The translations under genes and the position numbers were made by a program. 64,000 nt of DNA, taken from NCBI GenBank assembly GCA_027574665.1, contig CM050650.1:49583304-49647303 (forward strand). Reading direction: 5' to 3'. This DNA is from Rhynochetos jubatus. Its lineage: Eukaryota > Chordata > Aves > Eurypygiformes > Rhynochetidae. The number at the start of each line of letters is the position of its first letter. Positions within the stretch are counted from its first letter, which is position 1. A model generated the notes under the pieces. The model saw nothing but the letters and a program-made list of their open reading frames with translations. It was not told the origin of the DNA and made no database searches. Of this stretch, positions 1 through 12,700 are shown piece by piece.

Positions 1-3000
1 AAACACAAGTCTTGCAGAGGTATTCCATCAATGCTTATGTTTCTGTGTCATTGGTGATGGAGAGGTATTCAACAGAAAGTAAATACTCACCTACAAGCAG
101 TTATCTGGAAGAGATGGACGTGATCTCAGAAGTTTTGAACATTAAGTAGTAGGTGGAGAGCAAAAATGGTTCAGCTGTGGTGCTGAGTTCAATAGGGCAC
201 TGGCAACTAGAGGACCCACTGCAGTTAGCGTTGTCCTTTGAGATTCCCCAGTGAGACCCTTGGTGTGATAAACAGGAACTGAACAACCCAATGAGCATGG
301 AAGGAGATGACACTGAAAGAGGAGAGATGGAAGGGAGCAGGGAAGACAGTATCATATAGAGGTTACCTGTGATCAGGGAAAGAAGTACACCAGGTCCTGA
401 CTATACATTTGTGGGTGATCAAAAGGAAAATCTAAATTGCTGAGCTCACTGAGAGGTAGAAGTCATCCCTTCTGGTACTCTCCTGGAGTCCTACTCCCAA
501 GAGTGCCCTGCTGCAGAGTTTCCCAAGCTACAGGGTTGTGCCAATTAATTAATCTAAATTAATTGCATTTAATTATGGTGATGTTGTTATGATTCTCAGA
601 AAGCTAATTAACATATAAAGAAAGGGACAGAGGCAGGGAGAGTAGCATCCACGTGCTTCTGATTCACACCTGGAAAAGTTAGAAACAGCAGCAGGCTAGT
701 AAAATAAGGGTGAGAATAGAGAAGAAATCAATGACTTCTGTTGAATGCAGTCTCACCCTGCAGAATATTTCCCTCCTTACATGGGTAAATTACTTTTATA
801 TATTCATTTTTTGTTTTAAACCAAATGCTGCGTTTTTGCGAGAATACTCCGTGCCTTCGAGGACATGCTGACAGTATTAGTTGTAGTCACAGTACAATGA
901 GAAGATAGCAAGTGCGGGGTGGGGCAAACATGTTGATTTGTCTAGTAGACTTTTGAAGAAATATTGAACTAAACTGTTTTCCCTCTCTGATACCCTCAGT
1001 GGGGTTGAAAAGGGGTGTTTGAGTGTGCATGGAATGGAACGATGTGAGATGTGGGAGGATGGCAGGGTTTCCTCAGTTCCCTGCTGGTCATTGCAAAGAA
1101 CAGCAAGTTCTGCAAATCCAATTGACTAAACACTACAGAGGGTTTATCTCTATTGTTAATTGTATTAACCTACAAAAGGATTCAAGGAGTAATTAGAAAT
1201 AAGGACCAGGAGACGAACTGAAGAGTGTCAAGGGAGACACTAGTATGCACTACCCTTGAACTGTATAATTATTTGAATTCTTACTATTTTAGAGTGGCGT
1301 GCTTACCTGAATATAACCCTAATTGTCTCTTTTGCTCTTAGCTTTGTGGTTTTGTATGGATTGCTAATCATATTCCAAACTCAAACCACCTATCAGAGAC
1401 CTACAGAAACAAAAGTGGAAGAATGCCTAGTGTTCTGATTTGAGAGGAGCTTATAGCACAATATTATTAAGATCAAACTGCTTCTTGCCTCAAATCAAGA
1501 ATAAAACCACTCTTCTTTGACTGAAGCCAGGCAGGATTCTTCTATTCAGCTTGTATTCAGATTTTTCCCATAGGTTAAGCTTTAGTCAAAAGAAAAGTGG
1601 TGCTTGATTAAAAGATGGGATAAATGAACTCAAGTGCTTTCTGAAGGGAAAAGCAGAACTCGGGGCTCTCATTTTAACATGTGACAGTAATACCATATAA
1701 AGTTGGGCTTGTCTTCGGCAAGGGTAATAGAGATTTATCCTAGTCCAGAGCACTACCTGGCACATGTGAAAGGCTACGCTATACATCAGCTGGGTTTAAC
1801 CAGGGATCAGCTTGCCGTGGAAAGATCAGCTTTCCATCCCTGTCATTTCTTGTGGGCTTTTGAAAGTTTCCTCCCAGTCTGTGGCTGCCTTTTTGTACCA
1901 CTGTACCTCCAAGTAGCAGCCTGATCGTGCTTCCTTTTAAAAAAGATGTGTTAAACATAAAAGTAAAAAACTCTGAAATACATATTGATAAGCTAAAAAA
2001 AAGAAAGAGAAGGCAGAAAAGTACCTTGCAGGCAGTGTTAAAAAAAGCAGAAGAAACCTTTAGATCTATTTCTTTCATCCAAGCTCCCATTGAAATGACT
2101 GAGAAACCTTTCTCATTCATGTCAATGCAAATATGTGACTGTCGTGTTTGAATATCATACAGCTGGTATTCTTTATTTTATGCCAACAAGAATCTGATAT
2201 ATTTTACTACTTCTGAGAAGTACTGTTGGTACTATACAGCTACAGAACAACAGGGAAATTAAACTTTGACACTGAAACTAAGGGTCAGATTTCTCCCTCT
2301 ACTTTATATGACTATTTCCTCCAGTTACTAGGAGAGCAAGGCACTAGACATCAGGAATTGTCTGGCCTGATTATATCAGACACCCAGTACACTGCAAGAA
2401 TAATCCAACCATCAATTGCAAGGAGCATTTTTTGAGTCTGAACAACCTTGTGTCTTCTAGATGTAGCAGGAACTAAAAGAATATTCAAAAGCCATGAGGT
2501 TGTGTCCTCCCTGTATTTAAGCCTAAATGCACATTGGAAATTTTGTATACTTGGGACCCTGATCCAACACTCGTTCTGTTTCAGTATGTGCGACTGACTC
2601 CAGGGGACACCCTCGTAACCCAGCAGAGATGAATCTGGCATCTGAACCAGCCAAGAGCTGTTGAACACATCTGAGGCATTAGACCAGCTTGCAGGGGGTC
2701 TCTGCAACTGCTGCCTTTCCGGCAGTGGCTGCGAGCCTGCCCTGATAGGAAAAGTGTTTGTCATATGACCTGGGCTGAAATCTGTCCAACAGAGGAAAAA
2801 TGTTTTTTCTGTAGCTTGAAGGAAGAGGGACGTGACTGCTTATTTCCCTTCTGATGCTGATGTGGACACAGCACGTAATGTTTGTAGGTGGCGACTGATA
2901 ACAAACCTGTAGAGGCGTTCCTTACCTGAGGTGAGGTTTTTATTGTAATGCCAGGTAAGAAAACAATATTAGAGAGGTGGGTTTGAGTTTGGAGTGCTTG

Positions 3001-3330
3001 AAGCTAGCTTAGCAAAATTTATTAAAGCAAAATGTTAGGGTGGGTGTGGGGGGAGAAGGCAGGGAGTGGATTTCAGCTCAGTCTTTTAGAGCAGTTGAGC
3101 AAAGCTATTCCCTTCCCAAGTGCTCTGAACAATCCATAGCTCTTTTGGCCCAATGGCTTTGGCTGTTTGGAAGGCATTGGGTCTTACTAAGGTAGGCCAT
3201 GTGCTAGCCAGGTGGCTCTGTGGGCAATCAGCTGGAAAGAGGTCTGACCCAAAATTTTTAGTGAAAGCGTATAGCCAGGTATACCACTTCTGATTTTTTT
3301 TTCCTACTTCAGCTCTTTGTGTTTGTAGAA
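1..3330. other. Unique non-coding stretch
   Basis: No gene or full repeat is recognised here. Open frames are short, overlap on both strands and resemble nothing known. The longest is a 137-codon minus-strand frame at 2351-2764, which has no domain pattern. The stretch contains an AT-rich homeodomain-like cluster near 541-620. Near 2275-2330 a short 'GGGTCAGATTTCTCCCTCT'-like phrase recalls old amniote repeats. The rest appears to be ordinary intergenic or intronic DNA. Confidence 0.6.
541..622. promoter_or_regulatory. AT-rich cluster of TAATTA-type cores (candidate homeodomain/POU sites)
   Basis: Within about 75 bp there are several TTAATTAA/AATTAATTG/TTTAATTATGG/CTAATTAAC words and a TTGCATTTAATTA string that resembles a POU plus homeobox half-site. 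What is seen is only the motif density. That such clusters can mark developmental enhancers is general knowledge of homeodomain binding, and function here is inference. Chance is a real alternative in AT-rich DNA. Confidence 0.25.
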
Positions 3331-3339
3331 TAATCTGGG

Positions 3340-3560
3340 GGCAGATGAAATGCCAGAGTGCACATGACTGAAATGTGTGAAAACTTAATTAACAGAGTAA
3401 TTACACAGTAGAAACGAGATCTTGTCTCAGTGAAAATCTGGCAGGAAACTTGGGCCAGACTAAATATTTAGTCTGTGGAAAAGCCATTAGTCACAAAGAG
3501 GCTGCATCTGCTGGAAAGAGTTAATCAGGTTCCTGACTTCAAAGAACACTATATGCCTTA
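3340..3560. promoter_or_regulatory. Candidate conserved non-coding element with a 20-bp palindrome
   Basis: This block has no repeat similarity and no open frame. It carries a run of factor-like words: CTTAATTAACAG, GAGTAATTAC, and a perfect inverted repeat at 3456-3475 (CAGACTAAATATTTAGTCTG). The palindrome centre is AT-only and could bind a dimeric MADS-box or homeodomain protein. No gene is adjacent, so any role would be distal. The call rests on texture alone and needs cross-species alignment. Confidence 0.3.
3456..3475. repeat. Perfect 20-bp palindrome
   Basis: The ten bases CAGACTAAAT are followed directly by their reverse complement with no spacer. The bases just outside (C before, T after) do not extend the pairing. 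It could be a dimer-binding site or a small cruciform, and neither is shown by the sequence. Confidence 0.9.
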
Positions 3561-3626
3561 AAATACCCTTCTCTGGGCTTCTCAGGCATGCTGAAAATGA
3601 ATATGTGATTTTCTCCCAGCTACCGG

Positions 3627-3697
3627 GATAAATCTCCATAGCTCAATTAACTTCAGTTGATTTATGCCAGTTACACCATGAGAGGATCTGGACAGAA
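3627..3697. repeat. Ancient amniote repeat remnant (short)
   Basis: The text reads like a phrase that recurs widely in bird and reptile genomes: a GGATAAATCTCC start, then TTAACTTCAGTTGATTTATGCCAG, TTACACCATGAG and AGGATCTGGAC. Similar phrases occur at 23984-24044, 35898-35923 and 53841-53872 in this window. The family name cannot be fixed by eye. The copy is short and old. Confidence 0.4.
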
Positions 3698-4659
3698 CCT
3701 AATAGCATCTGTACATCTAATAGCCCAGCACCGTGTATGAAAATTGGGCATTATTCTGCATCATCCATCCATTTGCAGCCAGGATGAATAGCAGAAGGAT
3801 TTGGGATTTATGGAATGAATTCCGTTTCTACAGAGTTGAATCTACACTGCTTCCCATGAATTTGTACACTGGCAGGCCATGTGTTTCTTCTATGTACCAT
3901 ACATTTTCTGTGAAAAATATTAAGATAATCAGACAGTATATTTTTCTTGTTATTGCGTTGGAGACACATTGCCTAATCGTTTTACTCTTATCAATAAAAA
4001 TTTGCATCATGCTAGAAATTGATCACCTTGCTTTTTTCTTCCTAGCTTCCTAAATTATTTCAATTTTTGTCTGTTGGACAAATTTAAATCTTAGCAATTA
4101 ATTTAAAATTAAATGAGTTTAGATATTAGTTGCAGTTCATTTTTTAAAGCAGACTGTGGAGTATAAATCTGCTTTTTCAATATTCCTCTCATTTTATTTT
4201 TCATATAGGGCAATATTTAGGCCACTGAGTTGAAGCAAATCCTGCAGTGTGATTATCTTCTCATTGAAATGCTCTCTATTGTGCCTATTTGTTTGATGTG
4301 TTTTTCTTGTACGTTGTATTTCTGATGGCTTTGGGGTAAAATAATCATTATATGTCACCCATACTATCTCTTTTAATCTCCAGAAGATTAAGCATGTTTA
4401 TTTAAAAACCCCTTTGATAGTGTCTTCACTAACTCAGCTATTTTATAAAATTGGAAATAATGAATTGGGGAGATGCAATTTTGATAATGCCATTTACACA
4501 ACTCCTATGAGGCTAGCTAGCAAAATGACTGGAGTTATGTAAGTATCTGACATACATACAATGAGAATGGGAAAAATATTGTAATTTCATGTAGGTTATG
4601 AGGTGCTGGAAAAATACAGTCAGCAAAAGAACAGTTCAGTTAATGAATCGCATTCTTCA

Positions 4660-4745
4660 GGGACCAGTAGACTCAGGAGATGGGTAATGGGATCAGGAAT
4701 GGTTCCTTTCATCTCTTGGTCACTGGTTCAAATCCTATATGGATA
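4660..4745 (+). repeat. Possible decayed tRNA-type SINE remnant
   Basis: A GGTTCAAATCC word near 4724-4734 matches the Pol III B-box consensus, and the preceding text (GATGGGTAATGG...) could be a decayed A-box side. The same word recurs at about 9928-9938. No tail or flanking duplication is visible, so this could be chance. It does not fold as a tRNA gene. Confidence 0.2.
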
Positions 4746-4827
4746 GATAACAATTAAAAGTCACTGCTATTTGAGGACTCCATGGTGATCTTCTTGATAT
4801 GGAGCTGGAGAACACATGGACACTAGG

Positions 4828-4886
4828 AAAGAAAAACAAACCAAAAAATAAACACCAAAAAAATCCCAATCCCAAAATCTAAAATA
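4828..4886. repeat. A/C-rich low-complexity tract
   Basis: The plus strand is nearly all A and C with little G or T (for example ACAAACCAAAAAATAAACACC). It may be a degenerated poly-A or (CAAA)n tract. Two similar but stronger tracts lie at 55858-55956 and 57899-57950. Confidence 0.75.
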
Positions 4887-6091
4887 ACTGAAATGCAGCA
4901 GCTTCACACCCAGTAGGGTGCTCAACAGGGCCAAGCAAATCTTCACAGACTTGTGGAGCTCAGCGTGGGCTGTTTGTATGTGCTATCACTCAACTGGTGC
5001 ACATCCCACCCATCATTTAAGGGACACATGTCTGAGCTTGTGACAGAGGCTCTGCATGGACAGACACTGGGGGCACTCCCTGAACCAAAGACTACATGTT
5101 ACTGGGGAATCCACACTACTTACCTGCAATTACAGTTCCTGCCTGGTGCTCAGCTGGGTCTAGGCATGCCCCCGGGACACCTCTCCTCCCTTTCTGGAGG
5201 AGGATGGTGTGGTCCTGGGCTCTGGGAGGTCTCTAACCCCCAGTCATGCTCCACCAGCTGGTGAAGATTAGGAATGCTTCATCCTGCAGGCTTTCTGAAC
5301 CGTCAGGTAACCACTCAGTGGTGTGCGGATTAATGTTCCCCATCACCAAGTTGGAGTTTCAGACCACAGGAGGGAAATGGGAGGTCCCAGTGCCCCTGAA
5401 CTTTGGAATGTTCAAGTTATCCCAAAGGAGTGGTGCAGATGGAGCCGTGTGAGTGGAAAAGCACTTACAGGGCATCACCTGCCAGTCAGCACTCCAACAA
5501 GGTAAAAGATGTGATCTGGAAGGATAGTTTAAATAAAATCTGTAAGGCTACTCAGATTGTACAGATGAACAGCACTCAGGAATTTAAATTTATATTTCCC
5601 TCCTACTCCTGTCAGTATCACAGGGGGAGATTCCTGAATGCCAGCCTTGGGTCACACTGTCTTCTTTCCCAAAAACACAGTTCTTGGCAGGAGCTATAGC
5701 TGCTGGCACAGGACAGTGTTGTTCAATGATACATACCTTTGTTTTCCTGAAACTTTGTATAGTTTTAGTCTGTAAATCCAAATTCTCTGGAATTCATATG
5801 ACTATGGAAGGAGCCTTTGTTTTCAGGAGGGACAGGGTTCAGTAGCAGACAAATCAAAGTCTGAGGAGATGAATTTATTTCAGCTGTCTGAAACTGTGAT
5901 TTGGTATATAGTGAGAACAGCTGAGACAGTGGGGGAAATTTCACACAGATCCCATCCTGCTAGCTGTTAAAGCAATTCCATCTGCGCTCTGCACTTTGTT
6001 GTTTCCTAGAAAATAAACTCACCAAGCTACTCAGATCAGCCAGTCTTGGAAAACTGAGGTTATCTTTAAGACAATAGATATTCTTATTCCT

Positions 6092-6123
6092 GGGGTGGGT
6101 GGGTGGTGTGTGTGTGTGTGTGT
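6092..6123 (+). repeat. GGGT run followed by (GT)9 microsatellite
   Basis: GGGGTGGGTGGGTGG at 6092-6106 leads directly into a GT dinucleotide run at 6106-6123. The first part has three G-tracts of three or more plus one GG with one-base loops. This is close to a G-quadruplex pattern on the plus strand. Confidence 0.9.
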
Positions 6124-7894
6124 AATTAAAAAATGAAACTTAGAAGAGCAGAAAAACAGGAATTAGGTATACTGTTATTTAAATATCCCAGTCCTTGCCT
6201 TGGTCCAAAAGTGAATAAGCTAGCCTCAGAGCAGACGGGAATAAAAAAAACCAAAAAAAACTGTCTCATTTTGAGATATGTGAAAACACGAAAATTCCCA
6301 TAAGCAAGACATATCTCACTGGGCTCTGGGAAGGCTTTCCACAAATGACCTGTGTAATTAAAATCTTCATTGCCTTCTTGGCCCAAGAGAAGTTAATGGC
6401 AAAACAGCTGTTAACAACCAATAACTGAATTTAAGTGCTGTTTATAGGGAAAGACTTAGGTGTCTTTTGGGCACTGAAAATTAAGATATAAATACATGTT
6501 AGTTGTTATCAAACATGCATACTTGTGACAAACCACCTTCAGGGACTGAAAGCTGCAGTCACCTATTTCAAGTGTCACTGATAAGCATATGTGTTAAAAG
6601 AGCAGCCTATCACAGGAAATATACTGTAGGGGATGTTTCTGCATTTGTATGATAAATGAGGCCTTTGCTTAACGACCAAAATCTTGGACATTTCAGTTTT
6701 GTTGTTTAGAACATCAAAACATAGAAATTTTAAATTATTTTCACTTCAGAGAATTCATACAGACCTTTTAATTTATTTTTTTTTGTTCACTATAATTTTG
6801 TTTTGGAAAAAAAAAATATTTTGTCCTCTTTTTCATAGAAATATTAACTTTTTCCTAACCTAAAGAAAGATGCCCCGTAAATAAAATCTTATTTTTTAGG
6901 AAGTCCACATTCATAAATATTCCTTGCTTTTGATAAAGTTAACAAGCATCAGTCACAGACCTTTTTCCATTTGGAAGCTTGTCCCTGGGGTGAGTTTTGA
7001 AAAGCTATGAGTGGAGCAGGAAAGGAAACTGGAGAGAGGGAACATTACATGTCTTCTGTTTTTGTAATACATTTAGGGATGGAAAGCAGAGAAGTATGAT
7101 GGAAGGGGGAAAAGCAGTTCTGTAAGATGTGGGTTTAGTGTGGCTATTCTCCTATGGATTTGAATTTGTGGTTATTTAGAGCTGTGATGGAAAATCTCCA
7201 AATGCTGGAACATTTTATAATGTCTGTTTCCTGTGTGAACACTTTGATGTGTAATGGGTGAAGTCACGTTACTACCTCTCCTTCCCATAGCTGCTGACAG
7301 TCTCGCTCTCTCTGCACAGCCACCTGAATTATGTTCTGAAGATAGTAAAGAAATCTGTGGGCCTTCATTATTTCTGAGGACTTGTATCTTTACCAAATTT
7401 GGCAGAACTCAGGCAAGAGATTCATAACTTAAAGAAGGAAAATGTAAGTAGACGCAAACAGATATGCAGGCAGCATGATTGTATAAATCATAAGCTTTCA
7501 TGAGTAAAACTGAAGATTCCCATTTGAAATGGCATTAAATGTTTCAGTTTTCTATCAGGTTTCTTGTAAAATGTAGCCAAAATGTAGTTGAATGCCCTAT
7601 TATAGTCAGTTCTTTTTTTTCTTTTCTTTCAGATCGGAACATTTTCTTCTGTCATAAAGTTCAGCTCCTTCTTCTTTCAAAAAGCAGAGACAAAGAAATG
7701 TTCCTCCCTTCTCTGATCCCAACACAGACCTCTTGTTTAGCTTCACCTGAGGTGGCCTGGTATGGCTTGGGCTAGCAAGGAGCCCCAGCTCAGTGCTCTC
7801 ACTGGCACCATGTTGTTTTCCATAGAGATTAGAATGGCTCTCCGGACCTAGTGCCGGTCTGTTTGTATAGGTGGAAATAAACTGTTTACTGCAT

Positions 7895-7924
7895 AGGTAT
7901 ACTGAGGTATACTGAGGTATACTG
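7895..7924 (+). repeat. Three tandem copies of a 10-bp unit
   Basis: AGGTATACTG is repeated three times exactly, and the next bases diverge (AATGTC). Exact identity suggests a recent slippage event. Confidence 0.9.
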
Positions 7925-9691
7925 AATGTCATTTGCTCTTGCCTGTCACCGAGGAAAACTTAGTTCATTGTTAATTCAGCTGTACCTTGTAACACACCTT
8001 TTCCAGCATGGCTCTGTGGTGTAGACAAAATAAATATGCTCTCTGAGATGAACCCCTGCTCCTACTCTCTACAAGTAAATGCTCTCCTTACTCCTTCCCA
8101 GCACTGAAAGCTGCTCTTCCAAGACTGCAGAAATTAGTGGGCTTCATGAGACAATCATTCCACAGTGAAAGCCAAAGCAAAGACCTTCTTGACTTATTGG
8201 TGCTATCACCCCTTATATTTACCCTCAGTAAATTATTGCAGAGACAAGATGATAAGGAATTGCATCTAAGACATAGGGGGCAGCCAAGTTTAAAGGTCTT
8301 CTCTCTTGTCAAAGATCCAAGAAGGCCTGCAATCTGCTTCCACATCTAGAGCAAAGGACTTGTTATGGACACAGATGTGAAGCCGTGGATCTTTTATAGT
8401 GTCTTAGTAGCTAGAGGCGATACATCTGTCTGCTGCCTTTTGCTAATTCTCACATTATCTCAAACTCTGAAGTAAAGCGGTCTGGCTTGCCTGACGCACT
8501 TGGTACAAAAGCTTCCCCTGACAAGAGGAGTAGACAGGAGGCCAGCTCTCCCAAGGGGGACATTGCAGGTGGGCTAGTGAGGAGGAGAGTAATGCCTCTT
8601 CTGGGTTGGCATGGGATGCTTTGGAGTGGAATTGCACAGCCATGTGCCCTCTGTTCTGGTAGACTAGGTTTATCCTCCTCCCTGGCATTGCAGCTGTCCT
8701 CATTTTGACAGAGGGTGCCGATTTTTATTTTCCAGGTATACCAAGGAATAACGTCATGAGCTAGGAAGCAAAGAACCTAGCTTGGGGTTTCACTAAAATA
8801 CTTTTTCCCTCAGTATCAAAGCAGGGCAAAACCTTCTAAACACAATGAGGATTTTATAACAATGTGTCTGTATAGATACAGATAACTAAACATATATGTA
8901 CGTATGTAGGTATATAGGAAAATGACTTCAGGATTCCACTGACCATTAGTTTTTGGCACATGAAAGGAACAACCAGGCTTTACACGGGGCCATAAAACAC
9001 AAGTAACCCTTTTAGCACAAGCACTTCCTTGCAAAGAGGAGGTCACTGTGTGTGACTTCCCGTCTATATTCTCTCTTGAGCTCCAGGGTAGCACTGGTTA
9101 CCCTCAGCTAGTCTAGTGCTCTGGGGGCGGGACGGTCCCTGACAGCCTGCTGAGGTGGGCACATCTGTGCTTCTGCCTCCCAGTGTTTGGAAAGGAGGTA
9201 TGGGCCGTGACATCCAGCAGACCAGAAACCAGCCAAATCAAGTCTCGAGGATAACATGGAGAAGAGAGAAGGTCCAGATCCAGAGAGTAAGTAGCATTGT
9301 TCTAGGTATGTGTGCCTAACCTGTGAGTGTTAACAAAGACACTGAGCAATATAAACAATACAATGTTCAAGTGCATTCTGATATGCCACATGAAAGTATC
9401 ATGGTATTGCTATTGGTAGCAATAGATGAAAACCTACACTCCATTACCAATGTGGTTTCACATACATCAGAGTATTTTACAGAAGTTCAATTTTTGATTT
9501 TTTTATATGGAAATCTCAAAATAATATTCTGGAGCATTTAATTGTGATGGGTTGTTTGAAGGATTGTAATTGATTGCTATAAGTTAGGATACTAGGTATA
9601 TTAACAATGTACTATTACAACACTGAATGCCATATAAAACCAAAGTGGAATGATTCAGAGTAAAATATTTTAAAACGGTCCTTTACTGATA

Positions 9692-9705
9692 TTTTTTTTT
9701 TTTTT
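9692..9705 (+). repeat. Poly-T run (T14)
   Basis: Homopolymer of 14 T. No transposon body is recognisable on either side, so it is not assigned as a retroposon tail. Confidence 0.85.
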
Positions 9706-12700
9706 AAGAATTGGCAATTGCAGAAAATGTTTATTTTAGGAATAGTTCTAACTGGGAACTAGAATTATTGAAATGTAGAATAGCCTGAAAACAAAAATTT
9801 CAGTTCCCAGCTGGCTCTGTTCGCTGGTTTATTGACTTATTTTGGACACTGCTGAAACAATCCATGGCAAAAGCAGTAGACAGCTCTAGGAATTTGTGGA
9901 GACTATAGAGTCAGTTGTGGGCTGCTGGTTCAAATCCAGAGGGCCTGCATGGGAACAAGGAAAAGTTGACAGCATGACTTCAGCCGTGCGGTATGAGTTT
10001 ACCTCCCTGGGTGTAGGTGACAGCAACAGAAATAGCATTAATTAGTCCACTTCAGCGTCTCAGCCAAGGTCTGACATGACAAAGCAGGGAAGCCTACCGT
10101 GCTGTAGGCTGAGCTGGGCTTGTTCCACGGATAAAAATACAGCTTCCATATTCCAGGTCCAATCCAGCCTTTATTAACACTGTTGCTGTGATGCACAAGG
10201 AAAAGCTAAGAGAGCTGCTTAATAACTCGCAAGAATAACAAGAAATCATTAGGCTTGGTAATTGGTTAGAGATAGTACCCTGGGAAGACAGGGACAAAAG
10301 GCAGTGAACTGTAACCAGCCACACAATCTGAGGTAACAAGCAGTCAGCACTGGATTAGCAACCAAGGCAACATTAATAATTCAACTACAGCATTCACAGT
10401 AATTTAACCACACTATCCAAAACACAAAGCTAATGGTGATACAGTGAATGAAGCCAGAATAAGGTAATATTCCAAAAGATTGTAAGTGTCAGCATATGAA
10501 AGAATCTCCATGGAAGAGGTTAATGTTCAAATTTTTTGTTCTTGCTTTCTTGTTTCCTGAAGAACATAAAAGGTAAGCATTTAGTTTTTGGTAGTTGTTA
10601 TTTGCTAGCCATGAAGGGAAGATGGGCTGTTTCAGAAGTTCCTATTGACAGCCGGCTTACAGAGTGTGACAGGCCGACACATTTTGCTGTCTCTGAAAAC
10701 TGAATAACAAATGGTTTTGCTATTTACAAGTCAGACGTGAAGGAATGGATCTGAGCCACAAAGCACCCTCCCAAAATATACAAATCCCTCTCTGCATGCA
10801 CCCTTGCAAACTCTTCCTTCATCTAAGTTAACATTAGGTTATAACTCATCCTAATTCATGGAGGTTGCAAAAAAGAAGTATAAAGCAAGAGCATAGAAGT
10901 GCTGCAACGCAGAACAGACTCTTAAAATTTATTTTATAGCTTGCCTACACACAGAGTCGTACCACTCTACCACTGTGATTGAACTGGTAGAACCTCTCTC
11001 TAAGGATTACACCCACTACTTTATTGCCGAAGATGCTAACTTGAATAAAATCCACGATCGTCCTGTGTTGCATACTTTCACTCTGGGAAGTCAAATTGCT
11101 TTCTAGAAGTGACAATGTAAAATGGCTGCTGCTTTTACAACAGGGGTGCTTTGTGTATGTATTCATAGGCAGACCTTCTACTTGAATAACAAAAAAAATG
11201 GATTTTTACAATCCTTTACTCACACTAGCATTGAAGAGTCCATACAGTTAGGAAAAAAATGAATTAGATTCGATTGTGGCTCTCATGTCCTGATTGAAAC
11301 ACTACTGCAAACTCTTATTGCAGCAACAAATTCTGCTAATTGCATTGTGCAAACTAGCTACACAGCCTGAGCTGAAGGAAAATTTAAACTCATGGAAAAC
11401 ATATTTATGAATACATACTGTATGCTGCTCTTAACTTCGAGTTGAAATGCCCCACCAAATCAATTCTGGCACAGTTTTGGAGCACTGTGAATTTCCTCTG
11501 AGCTGGAAGCTATGCAGATCCCAAGCACTCTCCTGCTGCTGGGGTATTTCTTTTGGTTAGTTCTTGGCTAGTTGTAAGTGCACACTGAAGAAAACGGTTT
11601 CGGCTCCCATTGACAGCATCTCTTTGAAAGAACAATGAAGCCCAGTGGAGGCATTGGGGTACTGGTGGGGATGCAAATGTAATATTTAGTCTTTGCACTT
11701 GAAAAAAATATGTCTCTCCAGATTTCTTTCTGTGGGAAGCATGTGAGAAAAGATCCAGAGTGTCTGGATCCTAATATTGTTCCTAGATCCCTAAGTGCAT
11801 CATGACTGCTGTAGCTAAACTTACACCGATCGCACCAGGCAGAAGGGTAGCCTTAATCATCCTGGATCTAAGGGATGAAAAAAAGGCAGCCCTATAGAGG
11901 GGCTAAAGGAAGACTACATTTGCCTTTGTTCCACAAAAATGTGGTATGAAATACACCACGCATCCTTATGGCCTGAAGCTTCATCTACATAACAGTGCAG
12001 CAGTGCCATTAGTAATAGCATTCCAGAGCATATTTCCTGAGTTAACAAAAATATTAGGCATGCTATTAATACCACCCATTGCACACATTGACGTGAGAAA
12101 TGATTATTTGTACAGCTTCCCTTCTGCATTATTTTATATTCTGTTCCAGTTCACATATAAGTGAAACCAATGCGCATTTCCTGCCCTGACCCTCTACCTT
12201 TTTGTAGGTGGTCTTTAGCTCAGATCCGAGGAAAAGCTGAATAATTATATGCCCAGGAAGAACGAATGCCTGGCTGAGTCCAGTGGTTCAAGGTATGAAA
12301 TCTGGTCACTGAGCATGCAGGGGGCTTTGTGCAACACGTAGGCAAGGACCATCTTTGACAGGCAGTGCATGTCTAGCAGGGTGGTCTGTGCTCCTAGCAG
12401 GCAGGTGGGGGTTTCTGCCTCCCCATCACTGCTGGGCTGAATTTGGGTGCTGGGAGCTATGCAGATTCCTGGGGAGTCGTCCCCAGGTGACCCCTGGCAT
12501 CCCTGCCTGCTCAGGGCAAGCCATAGCCTCTACCTGAGAGCTAAATTGGCAAACGGCGAGTTCATTTGGACTTCTGTAACTGAAAGGAGAAGAAAGCTAC
12601 AGAAAAAGTGGTTATGATTGCTTTATATCCTGTCTCATTAATCTTCTGGTTGTCTATACTGGGCCTACAGCAGTGACTCATTAACAAACAGTCTGTCTGT

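Larger units (their letters stand above)
3700..6090. other. Unique non-coding stretch with minor low-complexity DNA
   Basis: Apart from an A/C-rich tract at 4828-4886 and a GGTTCAAATCC word near 4724 that resembles a Pol III B box, nothing is recognised. Open frames of up to about 106 codons overlap one another on opposite strands and show no family pattern. The part at 5150-5450 is somewhat more GC-rich but has no coding signature. Confidence 0.55.

Noticed and set aside
2351-2764. 137-codon minus-strand open frame
   Set aside because: No recognisable family, overlaps other frames and has no coding signature.
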